A stretch of DNA of 64,000 nt from Achromobacter arsenitoxydans SY8 (GTDB lineage Bacteria > Pseudomonadota > Gammaproteobacteria > Burkholderiales > Burkholderiaceae_B): contig NZ_AGUF01000039.1 in assembly GCF_000236785.1 (NCBI RefSeq), positions 37,113 through 101,112 of the forward strand. The letters run 5' to 3'. A program made the position numbers and the translations under genes. Shown in pieces: positions 52,379 to 60,844 of this stretch; position 1 is the first letter of the stretch, and each line of letters opens with the position of its first letter. The notes under the pieces were generated by a model that was not told the origin of the DNA, did not search any database, and worked only from the letters and a program-made list of their open reading frames with translations.

Positions 52379-53908
52379 TCAAGCCTTCAAACCCAGCCGC
52401 CGCGCCAGTTTGTGCAGGTTGCTGGGATCCACGTCCAGGGCGCGCGCGGCCACGGCCCAATTGCCCTGGTTCGCGTCCAGCGCGCGGCGGATCGCCTGGC
52501 GCTGGCAGGCGTCCACGGTGTCGCGCAGCGATTGGGCGGGCGCGCCGGATGCGGGCGCATCGGCCGCATCGTCCTGCAGCGACTCGGGCATGTCGCCGTC
52601 GGACAGGTCCAGCAGCTTGACGCCCAGCGTCACGATCTCGTTGCGGCTGGCGCCGTGGCTGACGGCCTTGATGGCGGCGCGGCTGATGACATGTTCCAGT
52701 TCGCGCACGTTGCCGGGCCAGCGGTAACGGCGCAGCATTTCCTCGGCGTCGGGCGACAGCCTCAGGCTGCGCAGTCCCAGCCGGGCCCGGTTCAGCTCCA
52801 GGTAGCGGCCCGCCAGCAGCAGCACGTCGTTGCCGCGTTCGCGCAGGGGAGGGATGGGGATCGGGTAGACCGACAGGCGGTGATACAGGTCGGCGCGGAA
52901 GTCGCCTGCTCGCACCAGGTCGCGCAGGCTGCGGTTGGTGGCCGCTACGATGCGCACGTCCACGGTGCGCGGGCGGTCGTCGCCCAACCGCTGGATCTCG
53001 CCGTTCTGCAGGGTGCGCAGCAGCTTGGCCTGCACCAGCAGCGGCAGTTCGCCGACTTCATCCAGGAACAGCGTGCCGCCGTTGGCGGCTTCGAAGCGGC
53101 CCGGACGGTCGGCCACGGCGCCGGAAAACGCGCCCTTGGCGTGGCCGAACAGCTCGCTTTCGGCCAGCGATTCCGGCAGCGCCGCGCAGTTGACATGCAC
53201 CAGCGGCTTGTCGCGGCGGCGCGACAGGCCGTGTACGCGGTGCGCGAACAGTTCTTTGCCCACGCCGGTTTCGCCCAGCAGCAGGATGGGCAGTTCGGAA
53301 TCGGCGACGACGTCGATTTCGTGCAGCAGGCGGCCGATGGATTCGCTTTGTCCCAGGATGTCGCTGCCGGCGGGCGCGGCGTTGTCCGCGGGCGCCTGGC
53401 CGCGCGCCACCCGCAGCGCGCGGATCTCGGCCTCCAGGCGCGTGGTCCGCAGCGCGGCCTCCAGCAGCACGATGTAGTCGCGCAGGTCGGCTTGCGCTTC
53501 CATGTCGAACGTGCCGACCTCCAGCGCATCCAGGGTCAGCACGCCCCACGTCTTGCCTTCGATGTGCAGGCTGGTCCCCATGCAGTCGTGGACCGGCAGC
53601 GGTTCGCCGGCCATGCCGTTGATCAGGCCGTCGTAGGGATCGGGAAGCGTGCTGTCGTGATGGAAACAGGTGACGCCGCGCCGGCCCAGGATGGCGGCCA
53701 GCCGCGGGTGCTGCTGCACGGCGAATCGCCGGCCCAGCGCGTCCTGCGTCAGTCCGTCGACCGCGATGGGGCGCAGGTGCTCTTCTTCGAGCTGCAGCAG
53801 CGCCACGGCGCCGCAGCGGAAGTGGGTGCGCAGGCTGGACACCAGCCGCTGCAGGCGGATGGCGGGGGGGAGGTCGGCGACCAGGTCGGCAAGCAGGAGA
53901 TTTCGCAT
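52379..53908 (-). CDS. norR: NorR, nitric oxide-responsive sigma-54 activator
   Basis: A 509-residue regulator. The N-terminal GAF domain (about 1-170) carries candidate iron ligands D90, Y92, D93, C109 and D127, which line up with E. coli NorR residues that bind the non-heme iron sensing NO. The AAA+ domain has Walker A GETGVGKE (212-219), Walker B GGTLFLDEVGE and the sigma-54 contact loop, here GAFSGA (259-264) instead of the usual GAFTGA. The C-terminal Fis-type helix-turn-helix ends with NWAVAARALDVDPSNLHKLA. It is divergent from ytfE with three NorR-type sites between them. Confidence 0.95.
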   Translation of the reverse strand: MRNLLLADLVADLPPAIRLQRLVSSLRTHFRCGAVALLQLEEEHLRPIAVDGLTQDALGRRFAVQQHPRLAAILGRRGVTCFHHDSTLPDPYDGLINGMAGEPLPVHDCMGTSLHIEGKTWGVLTLDALEVGTFDMEAQADLRDYIVLLEAALRTTRLEAEIRALRVARGQAPADNAAPAGSDILGQSESIGRLLHEIDVVADSELPILLLGETGVGKELFAHRVHGLSRRRDKPLVHVNCAALPESLAESELFGHAKGAFSGAVADRPGRFEAANGGTLFLDEVGELPLLVQAKLLRTLQNGEIQRLGDDRPRTVDVRIVAATNRSLRDLVRAGDFRADLYHRLSVYPIPIPPLRERGNDVLLLAGRYLELNRARLGLRSLRLSPDAEEMLRRYRWPGNVRELEHVISRAAIKAVSHGASRNEIVTLGVKLLDLSDGDMPESLQDDAADAPASGAPAQSLRDTVDACQRQAIRRALDANQGNWAVAARALDVDPSNLHKLARRLGLKA

Positions 53909-53909
53909 G

Positions 53910-53922
53910 GGTGGATTCTACC
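53910..53922. promoter_or_regulatory. NorR enhancer site 1
   Basis: GGT (53910-53912), seven bases, ACC (53920-53922): the GGT-N7-ACC site known for NorR. It lies two bases before the norR start codon, so NorR bound here may also limit its own expression. Confidence 0.75.
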
Positions 53923-53929
53923 GTTGCGG

Positions 53930-53942
53930 GGTGAATTAAACC
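53930..53942. promoter_or_regulatory. NorR enhancer site 2
   Basis: GGT (53930-53932), seven bases, ACC (53940-53942), centred 20 bases from site 1. Confidence 0.78.
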
Positions 53943-53954
53943 CTGACGCCAAAT

Positions 53955-53967
53955 GGTGATATCTACC
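53955..53967. promoter_or_regulatory. NorR enhancer site 3
   Basis: GGT (53955-53957), seven bases, ACC (53965-53967), centred 25 bases from site 2 and about 40 bases before the sigma-54 promoter. Confidence 0.78.
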
Positions 53968-54006
53968 CTTTAATTTGCAGGTGCTTGATAAATCGCAAGT
54001 TTTTCC

Positions 54007-54021
54007 TGGCACGGTTTTCGC
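54007..54021 (+). promoter_or_regulatory. Sigma-54 promoter of ytfE
   Basis: TGGCACGGTTTTCGC has GG at 54008-54009 and GC at 54020-54021 with the required 10 bases between, and a consensus -24 element. Transcription would start near 54033, about 27 bases before the ytfE ATG. The -12 element is TCGC rather than TTGC. A possible FNR-like half site (TTGAT at 53985) lies just upstream. Confidence 0.75.
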
Positions 54022-54059
54022 GTCTATGCAGGCACCGTCATGATCAATGGAGAGACGCG

Positions 54060-54731
54060 ATGAGCATGGTTGAACAATCCCTGGGCCAGCTGGCCCGCAG
54101 CATTCCCGGCGCCACGCAGGTTTTTCACGAGTTCGAGCTGGATTTTTGCTGTGGAGGCAAGAAGAGCCTGGCCGAGGCCGCGGCACAGCGTTCCCTGGAT
54201 CCGGCCCAGATCGAGGCGCGGCTGATTGCGCTGGCGCAGAATCCGTCGCAGGAAAGGGACTGGGGCCAGGCCTCCCCCGCAGAACTGGTGGACCACATTC
54301 TGGAGCGCTACCACGAGGTGCACCGCCAGCAACTGCCCGAGCTTATCCGCCTGGCGCTGAAGGTTGAACAGGTGCATGCGGACAGCCCGGATTGCCCGGC
54401 CGGCCTGGCCGACCACCTGCGCACCATGCAGCAGGAACTGGAAAGCCACATGCAGAAGGAGGAACAGGTGCTGTTCCCGATGCTGGCGCGCGGCCACGGC
54501 GGCATGGCCGCGATGCCGATCATGGTGATGCGCATGGAACACGATGACCACGGCGTGGCGCTGGAACGCCTGATGGCGCTGACCAACAACGTGACGCTGC
54601 CGCGCGCCGCCTGCAATACGTGGCGGGCGCTGTACCTGGGCATCCGCCAGTTCAAGGAAGACCTGATGGCGCACATTCACCTGGAAAACAACATTCTGTT
54701 CGAGAACGCGGGAGCGCGCGTCGAAGCCTGA
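54060..54731 (+). CDS. ytfE: YtfE/RIC di-iron protein, iron-sulfur cluster repair
   Basis: A 223-residue protein of the YtfE/ScdA/RIC family, which restores iron-sulfur clusters damaged by nitric oxide. It opens with an ScdA_N domain with the CC pair (FELDFCCGGKK, C30/C31). A hemerythrin-like four-helix bundle supplies His/Glu iron ligands: HILERYHEVH, ESHMQKEEQVLFP, MRMEHDDHG and HIHLENNILF. A GGAGAG site lies before the ATG. It is the likely main target of the divergent NorR and heads an operon with a second hemerythrin gene. Confidence 0.93.
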   Translation: MSMVEQSLGQLARSIPGATQVFHEFELDFCCGGKKSLAEAAAQRSLDPAQIEARLIALAQNPSQERDWGQASPAELVDHILERYHEVHRQQLPELIRLALKVEQVHADSPDCPAGLADHLRTMQQELESHMQKEEQVLFPMLARGHGGMAAMPIMVMRMEHDDHGVALERLMALTNNVTLPRAACNTWRALYLGIRQFKEDLMAHIHLENNILFENAGARVEA

Positions 54732-54752
54732 AGGGCGCACGGCAGGCAGCAA

Positions 54753-54774
54753 GGCGGGGCCGGCCGGCCCCGCC
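54753..54774. repeat. Perfect GC palindrome between ytfE and the hemerythrin gene
   Basis: Arms GGCGGGGCC (54753-54761) and GGCCCCGCC (54766-54774) with a 4-base GGCC loop form a perfect 22-base palindrome. No T-tract follows, so it may stabilise or tune the ytfE message rather than end it. Confidence 0.6.
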
Positions 54775-54794
54775 GCATCAGCAGGAAAGTCAGT

Positions 54795-55205
54795 ATGAAC
54801 ATCGACAAATTCAAGCAGCAGCACGTGGATATCCTGGAAGGCATCGCGTCGCTGCGCAAGCTGGCCCTGGCCGGCGTGGCGCGCAACGCGGCCGAGATCG
54901 CGCGGGGCATCGTCGCCATGAGCGCAACCATCAAGCTGCACCTGGCGGTCGAGGACCGGGCGCTGTATCCGGCCGTCGCCCGTAGCGCCGACGCCGACCT
55001 GGCGCGCCAGGGCAGGGAGTTCCAGGCAGAGATGGACGCGATCGCCGCCGCCTACGAGGCCTTTGCCAGGCGCTGGAACAATGCCCGCAGCCTGGAGCTG
55101 GACGAACGCGGCTTCCGGGACGACGCCAATACGGTGCTGCGCCGGGTCCACGAACGGATGCAGCGCGAAAACCGCGATCTCTACCCCCGCATCGAAGCGA
55201 TGTAA
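54795..55205 (+). CDS. Hemerythrin-domain protein
   Basis: A 136-residue hemerythrin-like four-helix protein: KFKQQHVDILEGIASLRKLA, TIKLHLAVEDRALYP and RVHERMQRENRDLYPRIE. The His and Glu residues in these helices fit a di-iron centre. It follows ytfE by 63 bases and so probably belongs to the NorR-controlled, NO-induced operon, as a companion for NO binding or iron supply. An AGGAAAG site lies before the ATG. Confidence 0.88.
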   Translation: MNIDKFKQQHVDILEGIASLRKLALAGVARNAAEIARGIVAMSATIKLHLAVEDRALYPAVARSADADLARQGREFQAEMDAIAAAYEAFARRWNNARSLELDERGFRDDANTVLRRVHERMQRENRDLYPRIEAM

Positions 55206-55266
55206 CGCCGTTCGGCCCGGCCGCCTGTACACTCGGAGCACCTGATTAGGCGAGTGGGGATACCTG

Positions 55267-56184
55267 ATGGCCGGAAGCAGTTTCTTTGCGTTGTTCGACG
55301 ATATCGCCACCATCCTGGATGACGTCTCCGTCATGACCAAGGTGGCGGCCAAGAAGACGGCCGGCGTGCTGGGCGACGACCTGGCGCTGAACGCCCAGCA
55401 GGTCACCGGGGTGCCGGTCAACCGCGAACTGCCCGTGGTGTGGGCGGTGGCCAAGGGATCCTTCGTCAATAAGCTGATCCTGGTGCCGGCGGCGCTGTTG
55501 ATCAGCGCCTTCGCGCCCTGGGCGATCACGCCCTTGCTGATGCTGGGCGGCGCGTTCCTCTGCTACGAGGGTGTCGAAAAGCTGGCGCACAAGTACCTGT
55601 CGCACGGCGCATCCCCCGAAGGCCACCACGCGGCGCGCGCCGAGGCCCTGCAGGACCAGACCGTCGACATGGTGGCGTTCGAAAAGACCAAGATCAAGGG
55701 CGCGGTGCGCACCGACTTCATCCTGTCGGCTGAAATCATCGTTATCAGCCTGGGCGCGGTGGCGGGCGCGGACTTCACCCGCCAGGTCGCGGTGCTTTCC
55801 ATCATCGCCATCGGCATGACGGTCGGCGTCTACGGACTGGTGGCGGGCATCGTCAAGCTGGACGACCTGGGCCTTTACCTCAGCCAGAAGTCCTCGCAGG
55901 CGCTGGCGTGGCTGGGCAAGCGCATCGTGGGGGCGGCTCCCTATCTGATGAAGACTCTGTCGGTCGTGGGCACCGCGGCCATGTTCATGGTCGGCGGCGC
56001 CATCCTGACCCACGGGATTCCGCCCGTGCATACCGCCATTGAACACGCCGCCGCCGCAGTGGGCGGGGGCGGCGTCGTGCAGGCTGTCGTCTCGACGCTG
56101 CTCAACGCCTTGTTCGGCATCGTGGCTGGCGCCGTGGTGCTGGGCCTGGTCGGCGTGGCCAAGCGGCTGTTCAAGAAAGCGTGA
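55267..56184 (+). CDS. yedI: YedI/DUF808 family membrane protein
   Basis: A 305-residue inner-membrane protein of the DUF808 (YedI) family: [42 protein letters not shown], then about seven hydrophobic segments and the inner [16 protein letters not shown]. The function is not established. It stands 61 bases after the hemerythrin gene on the same strand and may be read through from it or have its own promoter. Convergent with the efflux operon. Confidence 0.9.
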   Translation: MAGSSFFALFDDIATILDDVSVMTKVAAKKTAGVLGDDLALNAQQVTGVPVNRELPVVWAVAKGSFVNKLILVPAALLISAFAPWAITPLLMLGGAFLCYEGVEKLAHKYLSHGASPEGHHAARAEALQDQTVDMVAFEKTKIKGAVRTDFILSAEIIVISLGAVAGADFTRQVAVLSIIAIGMTVGVYGLVAGIVKLDDLGLYLSQKSSQALAWLGKRIVGAAPYLMKTLSVVGTAAMFMVGGAILTHGIPPVHTAIEHAAAAVGGGGVVQAVVSTLLNALFGIVAGAVVLGLVGVAKRLFKKA

Positions 56185-56196
56185 ACCCCAGCGCGG

Positions 56197-57669
56197 TCAA
56201 GGTTGCCGCGCCGCCACTTCGGGAGCGCTTGCGGGCGATCCCATGGCCTGGAACAGCGCGGCCGTTTCGGTCAGCCGCGCATTCGCGTATTCCAGCTCGC
56301 GCAGGCGCGCCGCCACATAATGCTGCTCGGAAGCGAATTCCGTATAGGGCGCCAACGCGCCCAGCCGCACACGGCTGGCGGTATTGCGGTAGGACTGCTC
56401 CGCCGCCTGGCGCGAAGCTTCCGCCGACGCCAGCGCCTGTCCGTCAGCCTCCAGGCGCGACAGGGTGTCGGCCACATCCTTGAACGCGGTCAGCACGGTC
56501 TGCTTGTATTGCAGGATCGAGGCCTCGTACCGTTCCTTTGCCGCGTTGCGTTCGGCCCGCAGCGCGCCGCCGTGGAAGATGGGCTGCGTCAGCGACGCGC
56601 CGATGGCCCAGATGGATCCGGCTCCCGATAGTGCGTCACCCCATGCAAAGCCGCCTTTGCCCATGGACGCCGACAGCGACAGGCTGGGGAAAAGCTGCGC
56701 GGTGGCCAGGCCCACGTCGGCGGCGGCCGCCTGGACCACGGCTTCGGCCACCTGGATGTCGGGACGCGAAGCCAGCAGCGTCGACGGCACGACCACAGGC
56801 ACCTGCTCGGGCACGGCCAGCGCGCCGAAGGCGAGGTCGGGCGGCGCCTGGTCGGGGTTGCGTCCCATCAGCACCGCCAGCGCATGGCGCGTGGCGTGCC
56901 ATTGCGCGCGCAGTCCAGGCAGCGACGCCTCCAGCGTGGCGGCGTCCTGGTCCGCATCCAGCGCGTCGTTCTGCGACGCGGATCCCAATTCATAGCGGCG
57001 CTGCGTGTCGCGCGCCACCTGGCGCAGCAGCACCACCTGCTTTTCCGTCAGGGCCACGCGTTCGGCCAGCCAGGCGGAGGTGATGGCGCCGGTGACGATG
57101 TTGCCCGCCAGCGAACGCCGCGCGGATTCCAGCTGGAACGCCTGCTGATCGACCTGCGCCGCCAGCGACGCATTGGCGTAGCGCGCCGCGCCGAACAGGT
57201 CCAGGTCGTACGTGGCCTGGATCTGGCCCGTGAACACGTTGTAGAGCGCCGTGGGCTGCGCCAGGTTGGGCATGGTCAGCGCGCGATTGCGCGTGGCGCT
57301 GGCGCCGGCATCCACCGACGGCAGCAGCGAGGAATTCACCTGCCCGCGCAATTGTTCGCGCGCGCCGGCCAGGTTGCGCTCGGCGGCGGCCAGGTCCGGG
57401 CTGTTTGCCAGGCCTTCTTCGACCATCGCGTCCAGGGCCGCGGAACGGTAGCGCTTCCACCACTGCGGAACGGGCTGCGCGCCCGGCTCGAAGCGCTGCG
57501 CCACGCCTTGGGCGGCAGCGCCGGCAGGCGGCGCGGGTTCGACGCCGTACTGCGCGGGTTGCGTCACGGCAGGCGGCCGGCTGTCCGGCGCAAAGGCGCA
57601 GGCGCCCAGCGCCAGCAGCAGCGGCAGGGCGGCCAGGGGGCCGGCGCGGCGGGGAAAATGGATGCTCAT
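56197..57669 (-). CDS. RND efflux outer-membrane factor (NodT family lipoprotein)
   Basis: A 490-residue TolC-like channel starting at the ATG at 57669. Lipobox LGAC (Cys24) predicts an N-terminal lipid anchor. Two repeats typical of NodT/OprM proteins are visible (WWKRYRSAALDAMVEEGLANSPDL; ASRPDIQVAEAVVQAAAADV), along with TYDLDLFGAARYANASLAAQ. It is the last gene of the efflux operon, one base after the permease stop. Confidence 0.92.
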   Translation of the reverse strand: MSIHFPRRAGPLAALPLLLALGACAFAPDSRPPAVTQPAQYGVEPAPPAGAAAQGVAQRFEPGAQPVPQWWKRYRSAALDAMVEEGLANSPDLAAAERNLAGAREQLRGQVNSSLLPSVDAGASATRNRALTMPNLAQPTALYNVFTGQIQATYDLDLFGAARYANASLAAQVDQQAFQLESARRSLAGNIVTGAITSAWLAERVALTEKQVVLLRQVARDTQRRYELGSASQNDALDADQDAATLEASLPGLRAQWHATRHALAVLMGRNPDQAPPDLAFGALAVPEQVPVVVPSTLLASRPDIQVAEAVVQAAAADVGLATAQLFPSLSLSASMGKGGFAWGDALSGAGSIWAIGASLTQPIFHGGALRAERNAAKERYEASILQYKQTVLTAFKDVADTLSRLEADGQALASAEASRQAAEQSYRNTASRVRLGALAPYTEFASEQHYVAARLRELEYANARLTETAALFQAMGSPASAPEVAARQP

Positions 57670-57670
57670 G

Positions 57671-60600
57671 TCAGGTTCCTCGTTCCACCGTGTCGCCCGC
57701 GTTGGCGCCGGGCGGCACGCCTTCGGGTTCGTCGCGCTCTTCATGGCGCACCCGGAACCAGGCGGCGTACAGGGCGGGCAGGAAAAACAGCGTCAGCACC
57801 GTGGCGCTGGTGATGCCGCCCATCAGGGCCGTCGCCATCGGGCCGAAGAAGTTGCTGCGCAACAGCGGAATCAGCGCCAGCACCGCCGCGGCGGCCGTCA
57901 ATGTAATGGGGCGGAAGCGCCGCACCGTGGCGCCGACAATCGCGTCCACCCGCTTGTGGCCGGCGTTGATGTCCTGCTCGATCTGGTCCACCAGGATGAC
58001 CGAGTTGCGCATGATGATGCCGAACATCGCGATCACCCCCAGCATGGCGACGAAGCCGAAGGGCTTGCCGAACAGCAGCAGGGCGGCCACCACCCCGATC
58101 AGCCCCAGCGGCGCCGTCAGCACCACCATGAGCACGCGGGCGAAGCTTTGCAGCTGCACCATCAACAACGTCAGCACGGCCACCGCCATCAGGGGCATCT
58201 GGGCGTTGATGGACGATTGCCCCTTGGCGCTTTCCTCGACGGGTCCGCCCACTTCGATCCGGAAGCCCACCGGCAGGCCGGCGCGCAGCGCGTCGAGCTT
58301 CTTGTCGATGGCGCGCGTGACGTCGATGCCTTCCGCGCCGCCCGTCACGTCGGCCTGGACGGTGATCGTGGGCTGGCGGTCGCGCTCCCAGATCACGCCG
58401 TATTCCAGGTCGTAGCGCACCTGGCCCAGGCTGCCCAGCGGCACCGGGCCGTTGGGCGTGGGCATGGCCAGGGTGGCCAGCCGGGCGGGATCGACCCGCT
58501 CTTCGCGCGGGGCGCGCAGGCTTACGTTGATCAGCTTGTCGCGTTCGCGGTACTGCGTCACCGTGTAGCCCGACAGCGTCATCGCCAGGAATTCCGAGAT
58601 GTCGCTGGAGCTGATGCCCAGTTCGCGCGCCTTCTGCTGGTCGATTTCGAAGCGCACGGAGCGTTCGGACGGTTCGTCCCAGTCGAACTGCACGTTGGCC
58701 GAGCGCTTGTCGGCCCGGACCTCGGCCGCCACTTTCTCGGCCACCGCGCGCACGTCGGGGATCTTGTCGCCGCTGACGCGGAACTGCACCTGGTAGCCGA
58801 CGGGCGGCCCGTTCTCCAGCCGCGACAGGCGGCTGCGGATGGCAGGGAAGTCGCTGCGCAGCATCGGCTCCAGCCACTGCGCCAGCTTCTCGCGGTCTTC
58901 CACCGATTTGGTGGTGATCACCAGCTGGGCGAAGTTGGGCGTGGCCAGTTGCTGGTCCAGCGGCAGGTAGAAGCGCGGCGCTCCGGTGCCGACGAAACTG
59001 ACGGAATGGTCGATTTCGGGCCGGCCTTCCAGTGCTTTTTCCAGGCGCTCGACCTGGCGCAGCGTCGCCGCGAACGACGCGCCTTCCTGCAGGCGCACGT
59101 CCACCAGCAGTTCGCTGCGGTCGGAGCTGGGAAAGAACTGCTGCGGCACGAACTTGAACCCGGCCATCGACACGACGAACACTGCCACGGTGCCGGCCAG
59201 GACCAGGTAGCGGCGGTCCACGCACCACGCCACCCAGCCGCGCAGCTTTTGGTAGAAGCGCGAGTTGTAGATGTCGTGCTCGTGGTCGTCGGGCAGATGG
59301 GCCTCGCGCTTGCGCTCCGGCAGAAGCCGGTAGCCCAGCAGCGGAATCAGCACCACGGCCGCGAACCACGAGACGATCAGCGCGATGGCGGACACCTGGA
59401 AGATCGACCGCGTGTATTCGCCCGTGCTGGACTTGGCCAGCGCGATGGGCAGGAAACCCGCCACCGTGACCAGCGTGCCGGTCAGCATGGGAAAGGCGGT
59501 GCTGGTGTAGGCGAAGGCGGCGGCGCGCGCGCGGCTCCAGCCCTGTTCCAGTTTCACGGACATCATTTCGACGGCGATGATCGCGTCGTCCACCAGCAGG
59601 CCCAGCGCCAGCACCAGCGTGCCCAGCGACACCTTGTGCAGGCCGATGCCGAACATGTCCATGAACAGCGCCGTGACGGCCAGCACCACCGGGATCGAGA
59701 TCACCACCACCATGCCGGTGCGCAGCCCCAGCGACACCAGGCTCACGGCCAGCACGATGGCCACCGCCTCGCCCACCGAGCGCAGGAAATCGTCGACCGA
59801 ATGCGAGACGGCCTTCGGCATGCTGGAGACTTCGGTCAGCGTCAGGCCGGCCGGCAACTGGGCCTGCAGTTCCTCGAACTTGACGCCCAGCGACTTGCCC
59901 AGGCGCACGACGTCCTGACCCGGCTGCATGGTGATGCCGATGCCCAGCACTCCTGCGCCGCCCTGGCGCATCTGCTGCGAAGGCGGATCCTCGTAGCCGC
60001 GGTGGATCGTGGCAATGTCGCCCAGCCGGACGGATTTGCCGTTGACGCGGATCAGTGTGTCGGCCAGCGCGCGGCTATTGGGGAACTGGCCGGTGGGCCG
60101 CACGAAGATGCGGTCGTCGGCGGTGGTGAGCGTGCCCGAGCCCTGCACCGCGTTCTGGGTGTTGATCGCCTGGGCGATCTGCTGCGGCGATACGCCCAGG
60201 CGGGTCAGCTGGGTATTCGTGATCTCGATGTAGATGTGCTCGATCTGGTCCCCGAAGTAGTCCACCTTGGCCACGCCGGGCACGCGCAGCAGCACCGTGC
60301 GCAGCTTGTCCGCATAGTCGTGCAGCTGCGCCGGTGAAAAGCCGTCGCCCTGCAGGGTGTAGATATTGGTGTAGACGTCGCCGAATTCGTCGTTGAAGAA
60401 GGGGCCCTGCACGCCCTGCGGCAAGGTCGCCCGGATGTCGCCGACCTTCTTGCGGACCTGGTACCACTGCTCGGCCACCGTGCTGGCGGGCGCGGAATCC
60501 TTCATCGTGTAGAAGATCAGCGATTCGCCAGGCCGCGAATAGCTGCGCAGGAAATCGGTGTTGGCGGTTTCCTGGAGCTTCCTGGCGATGCGGTCGGTGA

Positions 60601-60844
60601 CCTGTTCCTGCACCTGCTGCGCGGTGGCGCCGGGCCAGAGGGTCTGGATGACCATGACTCGGAAGGTGAACGGGGGGTCCTCGGACTGCGCCAGCCGCGA
60701 ATACGACAGCACGCCGAACAGCGTGACCAGCGTGATGATGAAAATCACCAGCGGCTGGTGCCGCAGGGCCCAGGCGGACAGGTTGAACCGGCCTTCCTCG
60801 TGGCGGTGCGCGTCGGGGCCGGCTTGCATGCCGGGCGTGCTCAT
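57671..60844 (-). CDS. RND efflux permease
   Basis: A 1,057-residue proton-driven transporter starting at the ATG at 60844, overlapping the adaptor stop by 4 bases (ATGA). The first helix begins at about residue 32 (LVIFIITLVTLFGVLSY), followed by QSEDPPFTFRVMVI. Two large periplasmic loops and the transmembrane aspartates of helix 4 (GLLVDDAIIAVEM) are present. The length fits the RND superfamily. The sequence looks closest to TriC-like multidrug pumps, but there is only one adaptor here. Drug range unknown. Confidence 0.92.
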   Translation of the reverse strand: MSTPGMQAGPDAHRHEEGRFNLSAWALRHQPLVIFIITLVTLFGVLSYSRLAQSEDPPFTFRVMVIQTLWPGATAQQVQEQVTDRIARKLQETANTDFLRSYSRPGESLIFYTMKDSAPASTVAEQWYQVRKKVGDIRATLPQGVQGPFFNDEFGDVYTNIYTLQGDGFSPAQLHDYADKLRTVLLRVPGVAKVDYFGDQIEHIYIEITNTQLTRLGVSPQQIAQAINTQNAVQGSGTLTTADDRIFVRPTGQFPNSRALADTLIRVNGKSVRLGDIATIHRGYEDPPSQQMRQGGAGVLGIGITMQPGQDVVRLGKSLGVKFEELQAQLPAGLTLTEVSSMPKAVSHSVDDFLRSVGEAVAIVLAVSLVSLGLRTGMVVVISIPVVLAVTALFMDMFGIGLHKVSLGTLVLALGLLVDDAIIAVEMMSVKLEQGWSRARAAAFAYTSTAFPMLTGTLVTVAGFLPIALAKSSTGEYTRSIFQVSAIALIVSWFAAVVLIPLLGYRLLPERKREAHLPDDHEHDIYNSRFYQKLRGWVAWCVDRRYLVLAGTVAVFVVSMAGFKFVPQQFFPSSDRSELLVDVRLQEGASFAATLRQVERLEKALEGRPEIDHSVSFVGTGAPRFYLPLDQQLATPNFAQLVITTKSVEDREKLAQWLEPMLRSDFPAIRSRLSRLENGPPVGYQVQFRVSGDKIPDVRAVAEKVAAEVRADKRSANVQFDWDEPSERSVRFEIDQQKARELGISSSDISEFLAMTLSGYTVTQYRERDKLINVSLRAPREERVDPARLATLAMPTPNGPVPLGSLGQVRYDLEYGVIWERDRQPTITVQADVTGGAEGIDVTRAIDKKLDALRAGLPVGFRIEVGGPVEESAKGQSSINAQMPLMAVAVLTLLMVQLQSFARVLMVVLTAPLGLIGVVAALLLFGKPFGFVAMLGVIAMFGIIMRNSVILVDQIEQDINAGHKRVDAIVGATVRRFRPITLTAAAAVLALIPLLRSNFFGPMATALMGGITSATVLTLFFLPALYAAWFRVRHEERDEPEGVPPGANAGDTVERGT

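Noticed and set aside
53985-53998. Full FNR site in the norR-ytfE gap
   Set aside because: Only the first half (TTGAT) fits; the second half CGCAA differs at two positions from ATCAA.
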